A stretch of DNA of 64,000 nucleotides from Diphasiastrum complanatum (lineage: Eukaryota; Streptophyta; Lycopodiopsida; Lycopodiales; Lycopodiaceae). A program made the position numbers and the translations under genes. Positions within the stretch are counted from its first letter, which is position 1, and every line of letters begins with the position of its first letter. A model generated the notes under the pieces. That model saw only the letters and a list, made by a program, of their open reading frames with translations, did no database searches and was not told the origin of the DNA. Shown here piece after piece: positions 22,948-33,617 of the stretch. Location of the stretch: positions 19,705,273-19,769,272 of the forward strand of contig CM055114.1 of the NCBI GenBank assembly GCA_029204225.1, in the 5' to 3' direction.

Positions 22948-23660
22948 TCAATATTTCACTCTATACGGTCCTTCATTTGTGAACTTCAATTTGCCTTTAA
23001 TTAGTTTCGTCTTATACATTAGTGCTAGATCTCCTTCCTTCAGATCTTTTTTGTGTAATCGATGATCGTGCCATGCCTTGCGACGGGCTTTCTCTGCTGC
23101 TAATGGATGAACTACCATCAATCTGGTCTCACAAAGTTTTTTTAAAGTGTCATGATGCATTTGGAAGGATTTCACATCATCAAATCGTTCTGTTGTTGCT
23201 ATGCGTAGAGATGGTATCAAAAATTCAATTGGCATAACTGCATCTTGTCCAAAAACAAGCTGAAATGGCGTTTGATTTGTACTACCTTTGTAAGCGATTC
23301 TGAATGCCCATAAAGCCGCATAAAAATGGCTTTCGCTTCAACCCACTTGGTCATTTAGCCAGTTGCAACAATGATATATATGGCCTGAGATCCTCTTGTC
23401 GTAGGGTGAATAGGACCAACATAGTCGAGGCCCCATTTCTTGAACGGTGCTTGCGATAAAACTTGATGTAAAGGTTCATAGTTCTGTCGAGTAGGACGAT
23501 GTACTCATTGACAAACATCGCATGACTGAATATAATTTTTTATATCTTTGTGAAGTCTAGGCCACCAACATCTTGATTGTAAAAGTTTGCGAACAATGAT
23601 ACCTGTTGAAAATGTCCTCCGCCTATGCCATCATGAGAAAACACGATAAGTTCAGGTACT
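22948..23660 (-). pseudogene. G1 gypsy integrase, core partly deleted
   Basis: On the minus strand, from 23,660 down: VRKLLQSRCWWPRLHKDIKN, SCDVCQ (end of the H2C2 zinc finger), WGLDYVGPIHPTTRGSQ (first catalytic Asp), MTKWVEAKA. After a deletion come AFRIAYKGSTNQTPFQLVFG, MPIEFLIPSLRIA, and KAWHDHRLHKKDLKEGDLAL, the C-terminal DNA-binding end. The second Asp and the Glu of the triad are missing. Stops occur at about 23,357 and 23,509. Confidence 0.9.
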
Positions 23661-23680
23661 TCATACGACAAAACACATCT

Positions 23681-24226
23681 TCATAAAATATCATCCATTC
23701 CTCGGCCATACAATCGTCCAGCAATCAATTCACAAGGTTGTGCCTTATGAATTAATTCTCTCTTCTGTACTTTTGTCAAGGTCTCGTTGGGTTGGCCAAG
23801 CATAAGATATTCAACAATATCTGCTACCCACTCAGGTACTGCTTCGATATAAAATAATGTAGCATCTAGTAGTTCATCATCCACTTCAGTATTGACAAGC
23901 ACTGATTCAATCCTTGAAACATGGTGGGCTAGATAATGTTGTTTTCCCTTTCGAACCACAACGCGAAAATCAAATTCGGTCAATAGTAGTAACCATCTCG
24001 CAATATGTCCTGTGTTGCAGGTCTTGTTCACCAAATAAAGTAATGGTTGATGATCAGTATAAATTGCAAAATGCGTTGCCAATAGAGAATGTTGAAACTT
24101 TTTAGCAGAAAAAATCGTGGCCAATGCTTCGTGTTCAGTTATCGAATAATGCCTCTCAAGATCTGTAAGTTGTCTACTTGCAAATTTGATATGATAATCC
24201 TTCTTGTATTCACCTGGCTGCATCAA
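23681..24226 (-). pseudogene. G1 gypsy RNase H domain and integrase zinc-finger start
   Basis: Open for 181 codons: KKDYHIKFASRQLTDLERHY, SITEHEALATIFSAKKFQHS, FAIYTDHQPLLYLVNK, ARWLLLLTEFDFRVVVRKGK, HVSRIES. This is the Ty3/gypsy RNase H that follows RT and removes the RNA template. Key positions (E in TEHEAL, D in YTDHQPL) are kept. The tail enters the region before the integrase zinc finger. The first Asp block (VLMQPGEYK) is altered to MMQPGEYK. A frame break separates it from RT at about 24,230-24,280. Confidence 0.92.
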
Positions 24227-24280
24227 AACTGATCCAATGGCATATTCTGATGCATTAGTGTGAACGTGAAACTCAATTGT

Positions 24281-24825
24281 CTAGATTGGAGCTCGTAGTA
24301 TCCGAGCAGAAGCTAAAGTTTTCTTCAACTTCTCAAATGCTTCCAATGCCTCTACTATCCAAATTGGTACAATAGTCAATTTATAAATAGGTCTTGCTAA
24401 ATCCGCAAAGAATAGTATAAATATTCGGTAGTGATTTGCATGACCCATAAGACCATAGACTCCTCGAATTGTTCCTTGCGGTGGTAACTCGACGATGACT
24501 TTGATCTTGGAATAATATGTAGCAATGCCATGTCTTGATATCACATGTCTAAGGACAACTCCATGAGTGACCCAAATTTGACACTTTTCTGGACTTAAGG
24601 AGATTTGGTATTTGCGACAACGTTCAAATACTTTTTCCAAACGATCCAAGTAATCTGTATCTGCACCATGGACTCCGAGATCATCCAAGTAGATCTCAAG
24701 GAATTTTTGCAAGTAGTTCTTAAAGGCAAACTGCATCACTCGTTGAAATGAATTAGGTGCATTATAAAGTCCAAATGGCATAACTTTATAAGCATAAGTT
24801 TTCCATTCTGCAATTGTGATGTTAA
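24281..24825 (-). pseudogene. G1 gypsy reverse transcriptase, N-truncated
   Basis: Reads FNITIAEWKTYAYKV, MPFGLYNAPNSFQRVM, then KFLEIYLDDLGVHG with the catalytic YLDD box (near 24,690), YQISLSPEKCQIWVTHGVVL, and FADLARPIYKL (connection). The frame is open from 24,781 to 24,281. The fingers part before FNITIAEW is missing, cut at about 24,830. Normal gypsy RT motifs show that it was once active. Confidence 0.93.
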
Positions 24826-24829
24826 AAGA

Positions 24830-26412
24830 GGAATCTGATACATGAATTACATTGGATCTGTTATTAGAAACTTGTCCCTAGAGTTAATGCTCTTGGATCC
24901 ATGGGGATTCAAAGCTTATCGTTAACTTGGAAAGATCAAAATGTAATGATGAATCATGTTAATTCTTCTGTTTAGATCACTAGATCAGGTGTAGATTTGT
25001 GATATCCATCTGATAAGCATGCTTGTCATCCAAATAAATGGATTCTCCAGTTTATGAGAACAAGAGATAATATCCTATATGGATTATAGGACATCTAGAT
25101 GATCAATGGATCTCTAGAATATCAGATAAGGTAGTTAAGGGTTTTCTGGAAGGGATATGAGACATCAATAATTTTGAAAAGGAAATTCTAGGACTGTAAA
25201 GATCTGATAATCAATGGTGTGTTTTAGTACCTAGTCACGATATGGGAAAAAGAAAGCCATTCGATCAAATGTGGGATATTTTGGAAAAATTTGAGGTTTA
25301 ATCTAGATTTCAATGTGGTATCTCATTATTTACAAAATCAGAGGCCCTCAAATCTATTTCTCGCTTGTTTAATTAGTCCTTTACTTCGTAGTAATTTCTC
25401 TAATATAAGACATCAGACTAGTTTATATGATTCTTTCTAGCATGAAGTTATTCTTCTGAAAGACTGTTATGTCATATAAATTACTACTTGTGTGAATAGA
25501 CTTGGAAGTCAGATAAATTCTAAAGTCAAAGTGGTTCAATGTCTTTAATCTTGGATATCTCTGATGTATAAATGGATTTTAGAGAATTGATAGTTCTGTC
25601 ACTCAAGATGAAAATATTTGAAGGAAAAGTTTTATTTGTAATAGAGTGAATTGAATGCACTTATTACTGACTTTTCTTGGATATGGATATTTTAATATAT
25701 CATCTTTCTAGTTAAACTTTTATTGAAATTGATAATTTCTTTAAAAGGAGGGGTGAAGTGATGGGATAAAATTTTATTTGGGAATCTGTGGGTTGCATAG
25801 TTTTCAGAAGAGAACGAGCTATGGTATAGAAATGAGATTTGGTCTGATAGTAATTTTAGATAGATTCAGAGTAAGATACCTAATTGAAACTTTTCGAATA
25901 AGAGAAATTCTCTAGGTATTGTGTGGACAATCTGAAACCTAGAACATGTTTGATATTTAAATCATTATCTATAAGTAGTACAGTAAAAGGTCAAAAGTTA
26001 CTAATTCCATTTTGATTGGAATAGAAGTAAGTTTGATCAGAATTCAAGTTTGAGAGTTCTGTATTGGGTCAACCTAATCTTAGTTGAAGTACTAGGATCG
26101 GAGAGGGGTTGATTGAGTGGAAAAAATCATGTAATTAGAGGTAAACTGGGTTGGAAAACTGCTGAGAGTGAATGTTATTCATCTTAGTGATTTTCTAGAT
26201 ATGTTATTTACTCATGAGAAATAGAAATTATTATGTAGCTGAGTTACAAGATCTTAGTGAGATATGTGAGTAACATATGTGGGTTCTAGAGGAATCTGCC
26301 AGATAAAAATGTGTCTATGTACTGGGTCATAGTGAGATTATTCACATATGTGCACGATTAATCTTGTATGAATCTACTGTGTATTCTTGGTTACTATCTT
26401 TGGGCTAGAGAT
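24830..26412. other. AT-rich region, no recognised gene
   Basis: No frame with a domain on either strand. 26,050-26,170 resembles the non-coding start shared by 5,995-6,050 and 46,430-46,500 (GTTGAGTACTAGGATC, GGGGTTGATTGAGTGG), so at least part is copia-derived. Confidence 0.5.
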
Positions 26413-26690
26413 TTATGGATTAACTTGTAAATGGTTTGGATGAGGGTCTAAATGTGGTGTCATACTAGTATAATTGAGATATGTTGGCTTTTGACTTGAT
26501 GAAGGTCCATCAATATCACCATCTAAAGTAGGATCCTTTACATCAACATCAACAATGTTAGATCCATCCACACCTTTATCAATCATGCTTGAAGACACGT
26601 TTGGAATGTTCCCCTCATCAAAAATGACATCTCTACCAACAATCACTTTGTTAGTAGAAGGAATGTAAACCTGTGTAGAGCAGATTTATT
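26413..26690 (-). pseudogene. copia post-integrase linker fragment
   Basis: Minus strand reads VYIPSTNKVIVGRDVIFDEG, then an acidic linker GVDGSNIVDVDVKD and QKPTYLNYTS. VxRDVxFDE is the conserved copia strand between integrase and RT. Neither neighbour domain is present. Confidence 0.75.
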
Positions 26691-26694
26691 GTTC

Positions 26695-26809
26695 AACAAA
26701 TCTCATGGTAATATCTTTACAAAACGTTTGCCTAAAGAAAAACATCTTCTAGTTAAGAAGAGTTAAATTTAAAGATTATCTAAATGTTTGAAGTCGAATT
26801 AAGGGGAAA
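26695..26809 (+). pseudogene. copia pol extreme C-terminus and polypurine tract
   Basis: Plus strand reads NIFTKRLPKEKHLLVKK, the end of copia pol (..DIFTKPLPKEKF..). It is followed by the purine tract AAGGGGAAA at 26,801-26,809. Confidence 0.75.
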
Positions 26810-27506
26810 TGTTAGAAATATAATTTCACTTCAACAATTTGATCCAGTTGCCACTATATTAGCTACCAACCAATTCTTTCATATATTTGCAGCATAGTTC
26901 TATACTTGGTTATTTACACAAGAACCTGCGATAGAGAAGAACCTGAAGATAAGATTTACACACAAGTTCGAAGATGGGATTCACGAAACTGTCGGTAGTT
27001 TGACTATGAATTGATAGTTAATTCCTTCCCAGTCTCATGACTCGAACACTCCGAACTATTGAATATTCTCCAAAAGACTTGCGAACCTTATGACAAAACT
27101 AATGTCTCAAACTACCATGACTATTATCAGGTCTTCACGCCCACTTTATTTCATGATCAGTCCAAGGCTGATGTATCATAGAGTAACTTCATTGTGTACA
27201 TAAACAGAATTAGATGCACATTCTAAATAAGCTAGACACAGATGGATTTACTGCTTAGTACAGAACAACTATAGAATGTCTTTCTACTATCAGACGATCT
27301 ATTTGATCTATCTGATCTGGACTATTGAGCTAGTGACATTCTTACTATTTAGTCTAGCTTGATCGTTCAATTCTAAATTGATTTTCTAGGCTTGTACATT
27401 GATCAATAGATTTCTTTTAAAACAATCTTATGTATATTTGCACATCTTAATTATACATTGAGTTTTTTAAATTATCGTATAATGTGTGAATGGTAATTGT
27501 TGTTTC
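26810..27506 (+). repeat. C5 copia 3' LTR (right end approximate)
   Basis: Begins TGTTAGAAATATAATTTC directly after the polypurine tract. The right end is taken where a C1 LTR piece starts, so the true terminus may be lost. Confidence 0.55.
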
Positions 27507-27725
27507 TGTTGGAAAGAGGTGTGTAAAAGATAATTCAAATAAGATTCAAAAATAATTCCAACGAATAAGATTCGAATAAAAAGAATTCGAATGACAAGAA
27601 AGAAAACTTACCGTGCGCAGCAGAATAAACTATCTTCCTCTTTCTTCATGCATGACTATGCCTATCAATTTTGAACAAAACAATAGTGATAGAAATCATG
27701 TTTTGAACAAAACAATGCTACATTC
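27507..27725 (-). repeat. C1 LTR 3' end fragment
   Basis: Plus strand starts TGTTGGAAAGAGG, the reverse complement of the C1 LTR terminus. It includes the GCGCAGCAGAATAAAC and CATGCATGACTATGCCTATC blocks seen in C1 LTRs at 2,230 and 43,215. Confidence 0.7.
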
Positions 27726-27734
27726 TTTGCTTGA

Positions 27735-28145
27735 GAATTTGGCAATCTTGGATCTCATGGTTATTGCGCTTGCAATACTTGCAAAATATTTTTTCTTCGA
27801 CGAATTTAAATTCGATGATTGTTCTTAACTTTGAGTCTGTTTATGATTCGATGCAGATTGCTTAGTGCTTTTTTGCTTCTGTCATTTCGAGCTCTTGTTG
27901 ACATATAGCGCATGAGACGAAGAGGTAGACGAAGTGTCTTGACTTCTTCGATTATCTTCTTGCAACAACATAGTGATAACTCTAGTAAGAGTTGAATCTA
28001 ATTGTGTCGTGATGATTATCACCCAGTTCTCATATGTAGAGGGCAGACTTGAAAGCAATGTCATAATTGCATCTTGATTATCTATGACTAATCTGACAAC
28101 AACCATATGTTGCAAGGGATTCTTAAACTGGTTAATATGATTTGA
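27735..28145 (-). pseudogene. copia gag C-terminal half with CCHC knuckle
   Basis: Minus strand reads NHINQFKNPLQHM, IDNQDAIMTLLSSLPSTYEN, WVIIITTQLDSTL, MLLQEDNRRSQ, typical UBN2 gag. After a Ser/Thr-rich linker and stops comes CKYCKRNNHEIQDC at 27,743-27,783, a full C-x2-C-x4-H-x4-C knuckle. The N-terminal part is cut at about 28,146 by GC-rich sequence of other origin. It differs from C2 gag. Confidence 0.85.
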
Positions 28146-28640
28146 AGGTCCCACATTGCCCTTACGTGAGTGATTGGGGAATGCCACTTCCAATCTCGAG
28201 GGCCATCCCAACCACCCCGTGCTCCCCAGCCGATGAGGGTTTTCTAGGCCCCCAGAGGCACGACTGCAGGGAGGTGTAATTGTAATCTCAGTCCTATCGA
28301 TCTTGAGGCCTAGACTTCTCATCCTCTTGATCATCCACCTCTTCTATGAGGAGAGGTCATATCTATAACTCAGAGTACGATTTCGGGTGGTATTGCCTAT
28401 GCCAGTGTCTTTGGTACTTCACAATGGTGGAGATCCACGGCTAGAGGTCACATGACTGTAACTACTTACAAATTCTATAGAGATTTCCATAGACTGTACT
28501 CAATTAGCGATCAAATGAAATGCAGTCATCATCTGTTGCTTGTTACTTACTTGGAATGCATCACTAGAGTGTCCAACCGGTCAGGGTGAGATAAGCACAC
28601 AGTCAACAAATGATTATGCTATGATATATAATGATTAGTT
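28146..28640. other. GC-rich insert of unknown origin
   Basis: Richer in G+C than its surroundings. It begins GGTCCCACATTGCC, close to the plant snRNA upstream element (RTCCCACATCG). No snRNA sequence that I recognise follows. The minus-strand frame through it joins gag only by chance. Confidence 0.45.
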
Positions 28641-28755
28641 CTGTGCAGTGTGAGGGTGCCAGTTATACATGCCACAATCATCCTTGTGCACATGGTATGG
28701 CCTAGATTTGCCAGCTCTTACCGCATCTCAGATCTCCGATTTGCGGTGGCTCACA

Positions 28756-29470
28756 TCATGCTTCCCATGCGGCGTGACATCCAGATTCAATCAAATTCCA
28801 AATCAGGGGAGGGGACTGGAAATTCTCTATAAACTGGTCAACAACATAATTCTTTTTGTCATCACTTTGTTTGTGCCAGTCCTTGAAAATGTCCTTGTTG
28901 AAGACCACTTGCGTCAGTTGTCTCGTGCGAGTGATCACTCGATCACCACTACACTCATCCTCCACTATGTGTTTCTCCGCATCTATGGCATAGGATGGCA
29001 AGATGTCAACTGGTGGAGAGGTGGCAAAGGGAGTGTTGAGAGGAGTGGCGTCGGGCCAGGGGGAAGTGAATACAATAGGAGAAGTTTGGAGAGGATTCTT
29101 AAGACGATCACGAGAAGGTCGGGGAGGGGTCTAAAGAGAAGAAGGTTGGGGAGGAGTTCGAGAGGGAGTGTAACCAACAAGGGTTTGAATGGGAGAAAAA
29201 ATGGGTGGAGTGGCCTAGCAAGAGAGATCACAGTGTAATGGAGACCCCATAGGGAGCGTGGGTACCGAAGATGGAAAAATGTGAGGAGAGAGTGTGGGGG
29301 TGTCGCGATATTCAGGTGTGACAGATGCAGGAGTCATAGTATCACGTGCCATCCGCATTGCTTCTTGAGTTAGTGTTTCTTGAAGTAAGGAATCCATATG
29401 ATGAGGCCTGCTAGATGGATGTGCTGGACTTGAGGTCGCATGAAGCACGACATCATCGGCATCACCGCCA
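28756..29470 (-). pseudogene. unidentified Pro/Ser/Thr-rich broken gene
   Basis: One minus-strand frame runs from about 29,470 to the stop at 28,756 with only two internal stops (near 29,215 and 29,128). It begins MDSLLQETLTQEAMRMARD, passes through a Pro/Thr/Ser-rich stretch (TPTLSPHIFPSS, TPPQPSSL) that is probably disordered, and ends in a denser region with VVFNKDIFKDWHKQSDDKKN and FIENFQSPPLIWNLI. I do not recognise the family. The domain order would suit the C-terminal half of a plant transposase-like protein, but no diagnostic motif supports that. Overlapping frames on the plus strand are Arg/Gly-rich mirrors of the Pro/Ser stretch. Confidence 0.5.
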
Positions 29471-29657
29471 CAACAAGAGCTGCCGCTGAGGTAACTTCTC
29501 CTACGATCTCTCTTTTTCTGGCCGATAGACCCTCATAAAAGGGAGAAACACCTCGAATATCCAGAAGTCGAAGGTCTCTTTTTCCATTTGCCAATGTGTT
29601 ATGCCAGGGTTAGAGGAGAATCGACTCAATGCATAGACAGAGAAGGCCAAGTCGGGT

Positions 29658-30490
29658 CTAGTACAGATTGTTTAATACAATCAGACTACCGATCAAGTTT
29701 TGGTATGGTATACTTTCCATTTTATGTCTCTCCTCGTCTATCATTGGGGACTGTCCTGCTTCGACAATTTTGCTCCAGCTATCATTGGTGTGGCTTTTTC
29801 TTTGTAGTCTAGCATTCGATACTACTTTAGCACCTTTTCGGCGTATTTTGATTGACTCAGATGCATCATTCCTCTTATTCGACCTCTTTTGATATGCAAC
29901 CCAAGACATTTTGTCGGTTCTCCCAGATCTGTGATTTCATAATTAGCAAAAATCTGACTCTTGGTATCCTTGATTAGCATCAAAGAATTTCCTATCATTA
30001 GAGAGTCATCTACAAAAATTGTTAGAATCACAAAGCTTATTCCTACTCTTTTTATGTAGACATTACAATTTGGTTGAGTAGGAACGAAGTCTACAGACTT
30101 CAGAAGATTGTCGAGCTTCTTGTACCAAGCTCGTGATGCCTGTTTCAAACCATAGATGCATCGATGTAGCCTACAGGCTTACTTTCGATTGTCAGGGTCT
30201 TTGAATCCTTCAGACTGCTTCATGAAGATCTCTTCCTCTAGATCTCCGTGGAGAAAGGCTGTTTTAACATCAATTTGATGAATTTCCAGATTGTGTTGCG
30301 TTGTATATGCAAGGAGTAGTCGGATGCTTGCCATCTTGACCATTGGTGAGTATGTATCGAAGTAGTCGATACCATACCTCTGCTTATAGCCCTTGCGACA
30401 AGTCTAGCCTTGTAGCATCAAACAGTGCCATCTGACTTCATCTTTCTTTTGTAAATCCATTTGCAGTCGATGGTTTTCTTTCCTCACCAA
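29658..30490 (-). pseudogene. copia reverse transcriptase, broken
   Basis: From 30,490 downward: KKTIDCKWIYKRKMKSDGTV, frameshifted pieces, then MKQASRAWYKKLDNLLKS (the LKQA-RAWY block), VILTIFVDDSLMIGN (catalytic VDD with Phe before it), LGLHIKRGR and, after a frame change, SIPYQNLIGSLIVLN. The region 29,822-30,148 stays open. Thumb and RNase H are missing. Not closely like the C1 or C2 pol pieces. Confidence 0.88.
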
Positions 30491-30499
30491 GTTGGATGT

Positions 30500-30720
30500 G
30501 TTGCAAGAGAGCAGAAACCTAATCAAGAGGTTTGGCATAAAAGGACGGGACACCTCAACTTCAAGTCATTTTTGGTAATGGCTAGAAAGTAGATTGTGAT
30601 AGGTCTTCCAAGTTCCTTAAGTGGCATCAATCGTCGATTCCGTAGTTATCACATAGGGGTGGAAAATTTGAGCTTGTCAGGACAACGGATGCTAGGGTGT
30701 CTCCAGCACAAACAAAACAA
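30500..30720 (+). pseudogene. copia pre-integrase fragment
   Basis: Plus strand reads QEVWHKRTGHLNFKSFLVMA, the H-x-RTGH-x-N zinc-binding segment before integrase, then a stop and the remnant IVIGLPSS. It sits against a minus-strand RT, so it belongs to a different insertion. Confidence 0.75.
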
Positions 30721-30724
30721 CCTC

Positions 30725-31095
30725 TCAAGGTAGGCATGGGTTGTGCTGCATAACTTACTTGTGGAGTGGCATAGTATGGCTGGTAGCATCTTCAGGTTCC
30801 TTACTCATCTCATCGATAATCAATTGTTTCTTCAGAGTTTTATTATTTTAAAATGACAATAATGGAATAAGAAATCGACGAAAGGGAGAAGTCAACACTA
30901 AATAAGATAAAACTTGCAATGTCTTTGGATTTTCTTGGTTTTCAGACACAGACAGAATTCGCACCACTCAGAGCTCAAAACAAGGTTGATTTAGTCAAAG
31001 ATAGAGTGTACAAATTTTGAGCCTCAGTATTTTGATGAAAAATCAATGCTTTTATGGGTTAGACCTAAATTTCTTTCAATTTTTTTGTGATTTCA
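30725..31095. other. no recognised feature
   Basis: AT-rich link between copia debris and the C2 LTR end. Confidence 0.35.
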
Positions 31096-31426
31096 AACTG
31101 CAACACATCTTCTCTCTTCTCTCTCTCATTTCATACTACTCATTGGTGCACTCTCATGATGTTATCTTGCAATTCTATGTGTAGAATGATCATTTATTGC
31201 GATCTTTGGTTCCACAAGTGTGAAACATAGTAGGGTACTATAATTGCATGGACAACAACTATATTTTATGTTTTGGTTCATGTTTGATCAGTATCTCTTT
31301 GAGCTTGCACCTCATTTTGTATATAGATGATGATTTTTCTACATTGGCAGGATTGTTGGTTTGCTCCTTTTGTAACCAAAGATCAGGGACATGGATTGTA
31401 TCTTGAATGATCTAAAATCCTTCACA
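31096..31426 (+). repeat. C2 5' LTR, 3' part only
   Basis: Aligns with 13,530-13,874: CTTGCAATTCTATGTGTAGA, the CAAGTGTGAAACATAGTAGGG block, and end ...CTTCACA. Joined to a primer-binding site (31,427-31,438, TGGTAATAGAGC). The upstream part of the LTR is not recognisable. Confidence 0.75.
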
Positions 31427-31438
31427 TGGTAATAGAGC
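31427..31438 (+). other. primer-binding site, C2 copia
   Basis: TGGTAATAGAGC follows the CA end of the LTR, two mismatches from the initiator tRNA-Met form. Confidence 0.7.
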
Positions 31439-32027
31439 TATTGTGTTTCAGGTTATGAAAGGATCATCCATCTTTAGCAAGGATTTGGAGGAGTTACCAA
31501 TGCTAGAGCATGCTAGATTGATTTCTACTCAAAAGTCAGCAATTTTGCATATGTAGAATTGATCTTTTGTAGGTCAAAACTCAATATAGGGCTACATACT
31601 TGATCAATTACAATTTCACACTTGGTTTATTGGAATTATCCGATTTTTGGTGCATTGGGAAGGTCTCATTGGAGGCTAAAAGAATATATCAAGTTTTTAG
31701 AAATTGCATGTAGAATTTGGGATATTCAATTTTTTGTGATTATGTCAAAACTCTAATTTTGATTGGATTTCTAGTTTGTGAGGTTAATGAACTTTATTTG
31801 AGTGTGTTTCAATCTTAGGAAGTGGCAAGAATCATTAGATTGAGGATAGATCATAGCCTTGATCAAGATTTCACTATTCTGTGTGGTGATTTTCTAATTT
31901 GAAGTGCTAGAAGCGATTTGAGAGGTTCCATATCTTTGTGATTTCTTCTTGATTTTATTTTTTGACATTCAAGAGAGTGCTTTGTGCATTGGAACAGGTT
32001 GAAAGAAGAAGATCAGGTCACTTCAAC

Positions 32028-32639
32028 ATGGCTACAAGTGGAGGCTTCATGTTGGAAGGCAATGATAGGCTTACCTCAAGTAACTATTCATTGTGGAATG
32101 TGAGGATGGAATCACTTCTTGAGATGAATGATGTTCTGGATATTGTTGTAGGCTTGAAGGAGAGACCAGCAGCTCAACAAGATCAAGTGAGGTATGACAA
32201 GAGAGCTAAAAGATCTCTACAAATGATTAAGATGAATGATACCAATGAACTTCTCAAGGACGTTGGTAAGTGCACATCCTCTTTGGAGGCTTGGGAAGCT
32301 TTGAAGAAGCTTTATGAATCCAAGTCTACATCAAGAGTTCTTACTCTTAGGAGGCAAATCTTTCAAATTTTGCAAAAGAAGCAAGAGAGTACTTATGCTT
32401 TTGTTTTGAGAGTTAAAACATTCAATGATGAGTTAGCATGTATTGATGAAAGCATTAAGAAGGTAGAGCTTGTTCAAGTTATACTTAATGGCTTGTTGGA
32501 TGATCATGCTAATCTTGCTCAAAGTTTTGCTATTCAAAAGACTTTGCCAAGTATTGTGGATTTGCAAGAGATCTTGGTGAATGAGGAGTATAGGCTTCAA
32601 TCAAGAGGAGCCACTTGGCCTTCCACTTTGAATTATTGA
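32028..32639 (+). CDS. C2 copia gag, intact frame of 203 codons
   Basis: The most intact gag in the window. I take ATG 32,028 because MATSGGFMLEGNDRLTSSNY is the start shared by the other copies. The frame also extends upstream to 31,962 from a less conserved ATG. Body motifs in order: YSLWNVRMESLLEMNDVLDI (residues about 20-40), KRAKRSLQMIKMN, STSRVLTLRRQIF, VKTFNDELACIDESI, LVQVILNGLLDDHANL, LQEILVNEEYRLQSRG. This is the retrotran_gag/UBN2 capsid-like fold. It ends ATWPSTLNY at a stop and lacks the zinc knuckle seen at 15,203, so the protein is C-truncated or the lineage diverged. Expression is unknown. Confidence 0.85.
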   Translation: MATSGGFMLEGNDRLTSSNYSLWNVRMESLLEMNDVLDIVVGLKERPAAQQDQVRYDKRAKRSLQMIKMNDTNELLKDVGKCTSSLEAWEALKKLYESKSTSRVLTLRRQIFQILQKKQESTYAFVLRVKTFNDELACIDESIKKVELVQVILNGLLDDHANLAQSFAIQKTLPSIVDLQEILVNEEYRLQSRGATWPSTLNY

Positions 32640-32699
32640 ATGAAGCTGAGGCAAGAATTATGGCTAGAATAGTCCTTCAAACTATGAACATAAGATCAA

Positions 32700-33238
32700 A
32701 GAAGTTGTGGAGACAAGTGGAATCAGGCTAGTTGCAGATGAAGAACACAATTTTCAAACCGATACGATGTAGATTGATGACTCGCAGTTGCTGATGGAGC
32801 ACATGATAGAGGAGCAAACATCCCGGTTCAAGATGAGCATACAACTCAAAAACCTAATTTGATGAAGGAAGTTGCAGAGAATGATATTGAAACATTGCTA
32901 TTTGAAGATGGCTACCAGCCTCCTAAGGAGATCAGAGAGAAACTCAAAAGAGCGAAGGTCAAGCCGACTATTGAAGAAGTCCAAAAATTTGATTTGTCCG
33001 ATTTAACCTCTAGTACGATTTTTCTAGCTTTACAATCTTTATTCAATAATGCTGGAAGTGTGATAGATTATGTTAGAGACAGAGAACAATATAGAGATGA
33101 GGTGGGTCGATTGTAGGAACAACTACAAACACAACAAGACTTGATAACCACACTCTCTAATACTGCTACTAGGGTTCCAGAACTGTTGCTGGTGTCAACA
33201 ACGAAGGAACAACAATTGGAAGACTACTTTATGCCCAA
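32700..33238 (+). pseudogene. C2 accessory reading frame, unknown function
   Basis: Follows gag in three C2 copies (also 52,854-53,440 and 62,386-62,975, minus strand). Conserved stretches are NIPVQDEHTTQKPNL, LLFEDGYQPPKEIREKLK, SDLTSSTIFLALQSLF, then a Gln-rich, probably coiled-coil part EQLQTQQDLITTLSN and VPELLLVSTTKEQQLEDYFM. An acidic segment (ADEEHN, QIDDSQSLMEHMIEEQ) lies just upstream in another frame. Here a TAG at 33,114-33,116 interrupts; the other copies have stops at other places. No gag, protease, integrase or RT motif is visible. I infer a formerly coding extra ORF or captured host segment carried by C2. Confidence 0.6.
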
Positions 33239-33254
33239 CTCCTCATCTGATTTG

Positions 33255-33617
33255 TACATGCTACTTACTGAATCAATCTATCTTCTTATTACGTTCAATA
33301 TCATGTCAGAATGTATGCTTCTCTGTAGCTATTTATAACTGATAAATCTCTTATTGTTTCGTGTGATCTGTTGAATACTTCAACGCTGCAATATTCTTTA
33401 CACTACTTTACACTCCAAAATTGTTTGACTATGAAATCACTTTGTACTAATGATTCCAAAGTTATTTGATAAAGGATTGAATGTGACTTCTATCATTATA
33501 GCTTTTTTTAATTATTGATAGGCATAGTCATGCATTAGGAAAGAAGGCCTATTCCGCTGCGCTCAATAGTTCGTTCATAGACTTTGAATTATTGAATCAT
33601 CCTTCCTTCTTCCAACA
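33255..33617 (+). repeat. C1 LTR 3' part
   Basis: Aligns with 49,600-49,920 (CTGAATCAATCTATC, TAATCTCTTA, ATGCATTAGGAAAG) and ends CTTCTTCCAACA, the cleanest C1 LTR terminus in the window. The sequence to its right is a copia RT broken exactly here. Confidence 0.75.

Noticed and set aside
28146-28450. snRNA or other ncRNA gene
   Set aside because: Only the USE-like word is present. No U1-U6 or 7SL core was recognised on either strand.
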